Assembly (NCBI GenBank): GCA_009599575.1
Contig: VWND01000002.1
Location: 682,001-746,000 of the forward strand
DNA length: 64,000 bases
Source of the DNA: Blumeriella jaapii
Taxonomy: Eukaryota > Ascomycota > Leotiomycetes > Helotiales > Drepanopezizaceae
Reading direction: 5' to 3'
Shown piece by piece: positions 57,302 to 64,000 of the stretch. Within the stretch, counting starts at the first letter, position 1. Every line of letters starts with the position of its first letter. The notes under the pieces were generated by a model. It was not told the origin of the DNA and searched no databases. It worked only from the letters and a program-made list of their open reading frames with translations. A program made the translations under genes and the position numbers.

Positions 57302-57647
57302 GGCATGGATGGGATGGGATGGGGTGAGCCGGCTGGATCGATGTACATTGTATCGTAACATATTCAAACAAACCTTTTGTGTACGAAGAAGTAAGAAGTG
57401 GTAGAGCCAGGCACCTCACGCCCCGGGTGGGCGAGTCCGTCGTTCCCGAGCTCTACATCGCATCCCAGAACGGCGAAGCGAGCTTATCGGACCTGCTCTT
57501 CAGACCAGGAGAGAACATTCAAAAAACACATCCATCCAACCAAGTCGTACTTGATTCCGATTTGCGGCAGATAAGTACTTTAATAAGGTAATCTACCTAC
57601 CTACCTAACTACCTACCTTTCTGCCTTTCTGCTTTTGAAGCGAAAAA

Positions 57648-57880
57648 CGATAATAATAATGACGATGAGATTGTTTAACGTCGGGAGGGGCAAAGCCATT
57701 GTAGCCTCCGTAGAGCACCGGACGTGCTAATCTGAGGATTTCTAAATACATAACTAGACTTTCGAAACGCAGTTATGTGATAGAAATGTTGGCTGATAGG
57801 ACCGCTATTTGAGATTTTTTTCTACAGGCGGAATGGTTTTTGATATACCTGTGGAGTGATCTTCGATCATCTCAAGGATG
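57648..57880 (+). repeat. Dispersed repeat family, copy D
   Basis: Again an AAT/GAT-rich lead, then TTTAACGTCGGGAGGGGCAAAG, GGACGTGCTAATCTGAGGAT and GACCGCTATTTGAG, ending in GTGGAGTGATCTTCGATC. It is the most diverged copy and lies about 10 kb from the others. Confidence 0.65.
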
Positions 57881-57951
57881 ATATAATACTGTACATACAA
57901 ACACATTAATGATGTACAAAACGCGATTGGGAAAGAGGCCTTTCTGATACG

Positions 57952-58190
57952 TTGCATGTATATCCCGGGTATTTGATCCCGCTGTATCGCAGCGTTTTTA
58001 TAATTTTTAAAAGCGTCATCAGAACTTGGGAAATCGGCGACGTCGAATTGTCTTTCGACCGTTTTTTCATGTACGTCAATGTAACTGCTTGCGGCATTCG
58101 ACGTATCTGTTTCACCGATACTCCCTTCTTCGTTAAACGTTATCGCACAACATTAATCACTTGGTGTTCCGAACACTACGATCGCTATGG
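57952..58190 (+). pseudogene. Coding-like relic, unrecognised family (copy 2)
   Basis: Homologous to 47250-47484 (minus strand) at DNA level, with a readable frame IRTWEIGDVELSFDRFFMYV and onwards to CSEHYDRYGAV. No known domain is recognised. It follows repeat copy D by about 70 bp. Confidence 0.55.
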
Positions 58191-59388
58191 CGCTGTGTGA
58201 AGCATACTTTACTATACGCTTTGATCGTGATTATCAGAGATCATTGATCATAGCTCGCATTAACTCAGACCTCGGATCTTAGATCAAGTGTCTAGTACGC
58301 GCTTATTGCTTCTATCATGTATATATATACATATTAGATGCTCGTTGCTCCCCCTGTTGCAGAAGAGCAGACTTGAATTGATTCTGTATTCCACACCTTG
58401 CACTCTTATACAACACGCGGATCGTGATATTTCCTCCCCAGAACAAGCCGTTCTTCATTCCGTGTCCCAAACATGCCGTCGATTCGGTTGCATCGGTAAA
58501 GAAGCGATGATTCCAAAGCGACATGTACAGTACAGTACAGTAGCACGAAAGGAGCTAGGGCTTCGGTCCGCACCAATAGAGCATCACTTGGAATCAACAA
58601 CTGCAGAAAAGAGAGGTTGCTCGGGGGAATGGGCTTTAGATACAGTTAACAGGTTTCCACAGTTGAGGGGGAGACCACCCAGGAGACCGGGCTTCGGAAG
58701 CTATGTACAGTATGTCGTGATGCATACGCGTAAGCGAAGTTCATCAGATGCCGTAGATACGCGAAGAGAAAAGACCCCGAGACCAAACCATCACATCACA
58801 GACAGGGTTTTCGATTATTGAGCTATCCAATTTTTTGGGGCTTTCCGATTTTTCTTCTTAAAATGTAGACCTGTTGAAATTCTCAGGAAATGTTATTTCG
58901 TCAAGTACATCCCACAGTAGTACTGTATGTACTGTGCTGTGTTGTACTGTACGTGATCGTACACAATAAATTAAATCGGATCACCGGTGCTGTTTAAAAA
59001 GAAAAAAAAAACCCTTCGAAGTCGCCACGTGTCGATTGCTTAATGTGGGATTTTCAGACGTACAGTACTGTACAGTACTGCAGATCGTATCACTTTCTTT
59101 TTTTTGCCGCACAAGAAAAGACGTACCAGGCATCGCGCACAAGTATTGAGTCTTTTAGCGCGCGAGGTCGTCGTCGTCGTCGAGGACCTTGCAGCCAGAG
59201 GGGCGGCATAAAAAAAAAGAAAGAAAGAAAGAAAGACAAGAAAGAAGCGCCGAACACGAAAGCTTGTGAAATCAGGTTCTAAGACTCCGATATCAATCAC
59301 GAAGTTCTGAGTTTCGTATCCTTTCCTGATTTTAATTTTTTAACGACTCTATAGATAATTGTTACCAGATTCAGGCATGTTCATTCAT

Positions 59389-59485
59389 TCCGGAATGGTG
59401 TAGTGGCTAGCATTTCTGCCTCTCAATTGATCAGCTTCGGTTAATCGAGTGCGCAGGAGACCGGGGTTCAATTCCCCGTTCCGGA

Positions 59486-59486
<1 letters not shown>
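59389..59486 (+). tRNA. tRNA-Glu (anticodon CUC), intron-containing
   Basis: A full cloverleaf can be drawn. The acceptor stem pairs TCCGGAA with TTCCGGA, and the D-arm is GTGTAGTGGCTAGC. The anticodon stem pairs TCTGC with GCAGG around loop CTCTCAC. The T-arm is CGGGG TTCAATT CCCCG. The anticodon CTC gives glutamate. A 26-nt intron at 59426-59451 sits right after position 37, the canonical site. Box A and box B are intact. A run of 28 T starts five bases after the gene, serving as a pol III terminator. Confidence 0.95.

Positions 59487-59490
<4 letters not shown>

Positions 59491-59518
<28 letters not shown>
59491..59518 (+). terminator. Poly-T pol III terminator of tRNA-Glu (28 T)
   Basis: An unusually long T run directly downstream of the tRNA. 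Four to six T are normally enough for RNA polymerase III, so the length is more likely microsatellite expansion than need. Confidence 0.8.
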
Positions 59519-60077
59519 CTTTCAAAATCTCATTTTTTCCCTCCTTCTTCTTCGTAGCTGATAGTTAATTAACTGTTTGTTCACTTATGACTTTGGGAAT
59601 GGTGTGTGTGTGTTGTTGAAAATCACATGCAAAAAAAAAAACCTCGTATGATAAGCGCGCAAACGGAGGTACATATTATATATACATGTATGTACAGTAG
59701 TACAATGAGTAGTAAGCTACCATAATAACGACCCAAGCGATAAATCCAATCCGCGCAAAGATCGTGGCAATGATTTTTTACAACACAATTGAAGAACTGC
59801 ACTGTGTGTCGTCGCACCGGCGTTCGACACGTGGAGGTGGAGGAAAGCGAGGAATACATATATTATATACATACATACACTATATACATATACTATATAC
59901 TATGCAATACTGTATACATACATATTTATATATACATATATATATGTGTATATATATAAATAAATGTATGTTCCCTTGAGAGAAGAGGAGGGACATCTAC
60001 ATACAGACAGACAGACAGCACAAGCACAGATGGATGTGCAACGAACCCTCTCTCGTTGTGGATCTATCTAATAGGAA

Positions 60078-60097
60078 GGGGGGGGGGGGGGGGGGGG
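60078..60097 (+). repeat. Run of 20 G
   Basis: A pure G homopolymer in the 3' flank of the SDR gene, followed by a GA microsatellite. Potential G-quadruplex. Confidence 0.9.
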
Positions 60098-60495
60098 CTC
60101 GGTTCACGTCGCTTTGTGGATATGAGAGAGAGAGGGGGAGAGAGAGAGAGAGAGTTTAGAGGAGATGAGAAGATGAGAAGAGAGAAAAGGTAGGAATGTG
60201 TGAATGAATTTGTGTATGTATGTGTGTGCGTGAAAGAAGCTGTGGTTGTTGAGATGCGATTGATTGGTGGGTGGTTGTTGGAATTCGGAGCGTGGATCTG
60301 GATCTGGGTCCGAAAGTTCATACAGTAAGTATCATGGCGATGGACTCGTCAACAGCTTTACAACCAATGATGATGATGATGAAATGACAACTTGTGTCTT
60401 TTTACTAGATATCTTGTTACCGCCGAGCCATGCATGATATACATCCTCCTTCTCTTCGCCCCCCCCCCCCCAACACCCACACCCGCAAACATCAC

Positions 60496-61645
60496 CTACA
60501 GCTTGCTCCCTACCAAACTCCCCCCATCCAAGGCGATCGTGGCGCCATTCACGAACGCGCCCGCGCGCCCACTCAACCACAAGCACGTGCCAGCCACATC
60601 CTCCTTGCTCCCAATGCGGCCGAGGGGGATGCCGTCGCGGATGGCGTCGCCGAAGGTCTCGAGCGTGGCCTTCATCATCTTGCTCTGGAAGGGCCCGCAC
60701 GCGATGGTGTTGCTTGTGATGTTGCGCCGGCCCAGGTGGTTGGCGAGCACGCGCGACAGCTGGTGCAGGCCCGCCTTGGACGCCGAGTACGAGAAGGTCT
60801 CGAGCGAGGGCACGCGCAGCCCGTCCACCGAGCCGATGTTGATGATGCGCGCCGGCGAGGCCGGCGTCTGCGCCGCTTCGAGGAGCGGCGTGAGGAGTTG
60901 CGTGATGGTGAAGACGCGCGTGAGGTTCAGCGTGAGAACGCGCGTCCACTGTGTGTATGGACAAGACACGCCGAGTCAGCCTTCTCGCCTCTGGGAAAGT
61001 GAAGGGGGGAGGGGATGGGATGAATTGAAGAAGGAAGAGAGCGAGGGAGGGAACGGCAACATACAGCGGCATCGGGAAAGGTGTCGTATGGCTCTCCCCA
61101 GTTGCTCCCCGAGTTGTTGACCAGCACGTCTAGCTTCGTTTCGCGTTTCTTGAGCTCTTCCGCCATGCGCTTGCAGTCCTCCACTTTATAGAAGTCGGCG
61201 GGGATCGAGTACGCCGAGCCCTTTCCTATCACGTCTCACATCAACAACAGTTCCAGTTCCCTTTCCAATTTGGAAATCGCCTTTCCAAACTCCGATATCA
61301 AATCATCCCGCATTGTAGGCTGGGCGGGGTCACATCGTCGAGTGTCCTTGTCACTACTGCCCTGGGAGCAAAGGAAAGTAAGGAAGGTATCCACACCCAA
61401 CGCATTCAACTCCTTGCAAGCCTCCTCACACGCCTTCTCATCCCTCGAGGAAATGTACACCCTCGCCCCGTTGACGACAAACCCCTCCGAGATCATGCGT
61501 CCGATTCCCTTCGCGCCGCCCGTGACGAGAACGACTTTGTCCTGCGGAGCAATCATCTTGTCAGCGTTTTGCTTCTTTCATGATTTTTCGAGCAGGGTGG
61601 GAGTGTCTAAAGTACCTGAACATCGAAAAGAGTCGCGGTATCCAT
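60496..61645 (-). CDS. Peroxisomal short-chain dehydrogenase/reductase (RhlG-like)
   Basis: NAD(P)-dependent oxidoreductase of the classical SDR family, similar to 3-oxoacyl-reductase/RhlG-like enzymes; the substrate is unknown. There are four exons: 61616-61645, 61397-61541, 61065-61225 and 60496-60948, encoding 262 aa. The tiny first exon MDTATLFDVQ joins DKVVLVTGG, which removes the in-frame Met at 61556 as a start. The cofactor motif is TGGAKGIG (residues 17-24), followed by NNSG. The catalytic Ser is in NIGSVDG and Tyr-Lys in YSASK. The C-terminus GSKL carries the canonical peroxisomal signal SKL. Intron 61226-61396 (171 nt) is the longest in the gene. Together with the AKL-ended acyl-CoA synthetase it hints at peroxisomal acyl metabolism, but the genes are 3 kb apart and unlinked in transcription. 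Confidence 0.92.
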
Positions 61646-62172
61646 AGTCAAGAATCCTGCGGAGAGAATGAAGGGATACAGTATGCCCTGGTGGTTGGTT
61701 ATTGTAGGAGGGACAACACAAGGTCGTGCGTGTGAAGAAGTTCATTGGAATCTGGGGTAATCGTGCCTCGGCTCGATTGGCCATGGATCGTCCGAAGAAG
61801 TACCGGGCTCTAGCGAGTCTGAGTATCTTAGATTGACGAGATTGACTCAAACACAGATAGATTTGTGACAAGCCCCAACCATATCCGAGAAAGGGGTTTC
61901 ACCCACTTGATGAAATGCAATGGACTGAATGGGGAATTTACATATTGCTCAGTGCATTCATTCATTGTGATATCTACCTCTGAGTCGACTTTCTATAAAC
62001 ATTTAAACATTTGTAGACGTCAGCTTTTCAAGCATCTAGAACGCCGGTGGTGAAAGATGTCTAACTTGCACGTTGAATGTGCATTTTTCCTCCGCTGATA
62101 CTGTTGAAAATCCAAAACAACGCCGAATCCAACCGACGTCAACCACAAGCAAAAACCGTGCATGTGCAGAGT
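61646..62172. other. Promoter of the SDR gene and 3' end of C1-THF synthase
   Basis: 527 bp without a gene. It must contain the promoter of the leftward SDR gene and the 3' UTR of the leftward C1-THF synthase gene. I see no repeats and no strong TATA box. Confidence 0.5.
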
Positions 62173-64000
62173 CTAGAAAAGACCGTCAATCTCCCCAGTC
62201 TCGGTATCGACGTCCACGTTGAGGTATCCAGGGGCAGTTGGGAGACCCGGAATGGTCTGAATATCGGCTGCCAGGGCATAGCTATGAATGAGTTAGTGGA
62301 TTTTGCGCAGTAGAAGCAAAGGTTTCGACTTACAGATATCCAGCTCCCGCCGCCAGCCGCACATCCCGGATCGGGACAGTGAAGCCAGTCGGAGCCCCCT
62401 TCAGATCAGGATCGTGGGACAAGGAGTATTGCGTCTTGGCAATGCAAATCGGCAGGTTGCCAAACCCTTGCTTGGTGTATGTGTCGACTTTCTTCTGAGC
62501 TATCTCGCTGAACTCAACCTTGTCGGCTCCGTACATCTCCTTACCAATCGCCTCGATTCGCGTCTGGACATCACCTTCAAGATTGTACAAAAGCTGGAAG
62601 TTCTTCTCCTTCTCGCTTGCGGCAATGACGCCTTTCGCGATGTCAATCGCGCCCTTTCCGCCTTCGGCCCAGTGGTTGGCGGGGATAGCGTCCTCGGCAC
62701 CAGCTGCGATTGCCTCCTCACGGATGACCTGGATCTCAGCTTCGGTGTCGGTCTCGAACTTGTTGATAGCGACAACCACTGGGACACCGTACTTCCTGGC
62801 GTTTTGGATATGCTTCTTCAGGTTGACACATCCATTTCGAAGTATCTCGACGTTTTCTTCACGGTAGACTTTGTCGAGCGCAGCCCCCGGAGCGATCGGG
62901 GGTCCGCCGCCGTGGACCTTCAGAGCTCGGACTGTAGCCACAATGACGACCACGTCAGGAACGAGCCCGGAAGATCGGCACTTGATGTTGAAGAAACGCT
63001 CTCCTCCCATGGTGAAATCGAATCCGGCTTCGGTAACGACAAATCCAGCCTTCTCGTTGTGGTCCTCACCTGCTTCGGTGCCGGCAAGTTTGAGGGCAAG
63101 CTTGTCAGCAAGAACGGAACTGGCCCCGATACTGATGTTGGCAAATGGTCCAGCATGGACGAAGACGGGAGTACCCTCCAAAGTCTGCATGAGGTTGGGC
63201 TTGATGGCATCCTTCATCAAAGCAGTAAGAGCACCGCCGGCACCAATGTCGTCGCAGGTAACTGGATCGCCAGCTCTAGAGGAACCGATGACCATTCTAC
63301 CAAGCCGCTCTCTCATATCATTGAGATCGCTGCTGAGGGCAAGAATGGCCATGCACTCACTGGCGACGGAGATGTCGAACCCCGTCTCTCGCGTCTGGCC
63401 CTTCTCGGTCGCAGCGGTCCCGACGGTGACTCCTCTCAGGTGGCGATCGTTGACATCCAGAACCCGTCTCCAGGTGATGGTGGATGGGTCGATGTCCAGT
63501 CTGGCGAAGCGGGAGATTTCCTCCTCGGTAAGCTTGTTTGGGTCGGTCTCGGTGATGCCAAGCTTCTTCAGGCGACGGAACATGATTGGCTGGAACTCGC
63601 GCTTGCCCTTCTTCGCAGGGACAAGACGCTTGAAGAGAGCAGCGTCCTTTTGGGTGTTCTCGTGGAACATCCTGGTCTCGATTGCCGCAGCCAAAAGGTT
63701 GTTGGCAGCGGTGATGGCGTGGATATCCCCCGTGAGATGCAGGTTGAACTCATCCATGGGGATGACCTGACTGTAGCCGCCTCCAGCAGCACCTCCCTTG
63801 ATTCCAAAGGTCGGGCCTTGACTAGGCTGACGAACGTTGGCGAAGGCAATGCGGTTCAAGTGGCCCCCGAGGGCCTGAGCAATGCCCATAGTGGTAGTGG
63901 ACTTGCCCTCACCGAGCGGTGTGGGGGTGATACCCGTGACAACCACGTAGCGACCATTGCGGCGATGCTCCAGACGCTTGAGAATGCTCAGGTCTACTTT
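62173..64000 (-). CDS. C1-tetrahydrofolate synthase, formyl-THF synthetase part (partial)
   Basis: ATP-dependent ligase joining formate to tetrahydrofolate; in fungi it is the C-terminal two thirds of the trifunctional C1-THF synthase (Ade3/Mis1 type) feeding purine and Met synthesis. The exon at 62334-64000 is open to the window edge and continues upstream. A last exon at 62173-62281 follows a 52-nt intron and gives [20 protein letters not shown] ... GLF as the C-terminus. The ATP-binding P-loop is [10 protein letters not shown]. Other family blocks are [24 protein letters not shown] and GGPP near the C-terminal third. The dehydrogenase/cyclohydrolase domain expected at the N-terminus lies outside the window. 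Cytosolic or mitochondrial form cannot be told without that end. Confidence 0.96.

Larger units (their letters stand above)
57302..59388. other. 2-kb AT-rich spacer with repeat copy D and a coding relic
   Basis: No gene is seen. It contains dispersed-repeat copy D (57648-57880), the coding-like relic copy 2 (57952-58190) and GTACAGTAC-type sites at 58524-58542, 58918-58952 and 59060-59081. An AAAG microsatellite lies near 59212-59235. Confidence 0.5.
59487..60495. other. 1-kb spacer, tRNA to SDR 3' end
   Basis: No gene is seen. It has the poly-T run, a TATA/ACATA microsatellite region (about 59855-59965), ACAG repeats (60003-60018), a 20-G run (60078-60097) and a GA repeat (60123-60156). The right part is the 3' UTR of the leftward SDR gene. 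Confidence 0.55.

Noticed and set aside
59855..59965. TATA/ACATA-rich stretch as a promoter or origin
   Set aside because: It is a plain dinucleotide/tetranucleotide microsatellite with no gene start in reach.
61236..61556. Alternative SDR start at the in-frame Met 61556
   Set aside because: Splicing CAG/GTACTT to CCGCAG/GAC gives the family N-terminus FDVQDKVVLVTGG; the Met lies inside that intron.

Overview
The window is nuclear DNA of a filamentous ascomycete (Pezizomycotina). Genes carry several short introns of about 45-170 nt with GT..AG ends and CTAAC-like branch points. The proteins match typical filamentous-fungal families: class III chitin synthase, an ApsA/Num1 cortical anchor, a Ras2-type GTPase with a mid-domain insertion, Opy2, a secreted S10 carboxypeptidase, a small secreted SnoaL-like protein and a GPI-anchored Pro-rich protein. 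The class or genus cannot be fixed from the window. Fourteen well-supported protein genes and one tRNA lie in 64 kb. Gene density is therefore low, and more than half of the window is repeat-rich spacer.

Layout: 0.5-3.9 kb holds a divergent pair, RPA1 (-) and a dienelactone hydrolase (+). 3.9-8 kb is spacer with a SINE-like element. 8-9.8 kb holds a convergent pair, an OTU deubiquitinase (+) and a thiol methyltransferase-like gene (-, frameshifted). 11.2-15.4 kb is the large ApsA/Num1 gene (-). 15.4-20 kb is spacer full of GTACAGTAC-type palindromes. 20-21 kb is a haloacid dehalogenase (-), and 23.9-24.7 kb is Ras2 (-). 27.4-28.6 kb is an Opy2-like membrane anchor (-, frameshifted). 32-35 kb is the class III chitin synthase (+), and 36-37.8 kb is the serine carboxypeptidase (+). 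42.8-43.5 kb is the small secreted protein (+). 43.5-50.3 kb is an AT-rich repeat graveyard. 50.4-51 kb is the GPI protein (-). 54.8-57.3 kb is an acyl-CoA synthetase with a C-terminal AKL (+). 57.6-59.4 kb is a second repeat patch. A tRNA-Glu(CUC) with an intron starts at 59.39 kb. 60.5-61.6 kb is a short-chain dehydrogenase ending in SKL (-). The 10-formyl-THF synthetase part of C1-THF synthase (-) runs off the right edge.

Several genes belong to hyphal growth and the cell surface: chitin synthase, Ras2, the ApsA/Num1 cortical anchor, Opy2 osmosensing and the GPI protein. Two proteins (acyl-CoA synthetase and SDR) have peroxisomal targeting tripeptides. There is no biosynthetic cluster, no CRISPR array and no intact autonomous transposon.

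The unusual material is in the spacers. A palindromic GTACAGTAC/TACTGTAC motif recurs dozens of times outside the exons. A dispersed ~250-300 bp repeat has at least four transition-diverged copies, and two of them lie near copies of an unrecognised coding-like relic. A SINE-like element carries two 73-bp units, one with a perfect cUUCGg hairpin. There are also very long G/C homopolymers. Three genes (dienelactone hydrolase, thiol methyltransferase, Opy2) share one anomaly: a single missing base, each fitting the loss of one G, would restore the expected frame. That is either real decay or a consensus-sequence error pattern. All exon boundaries are inferred by eye from splice signals and reading-frame continuity.
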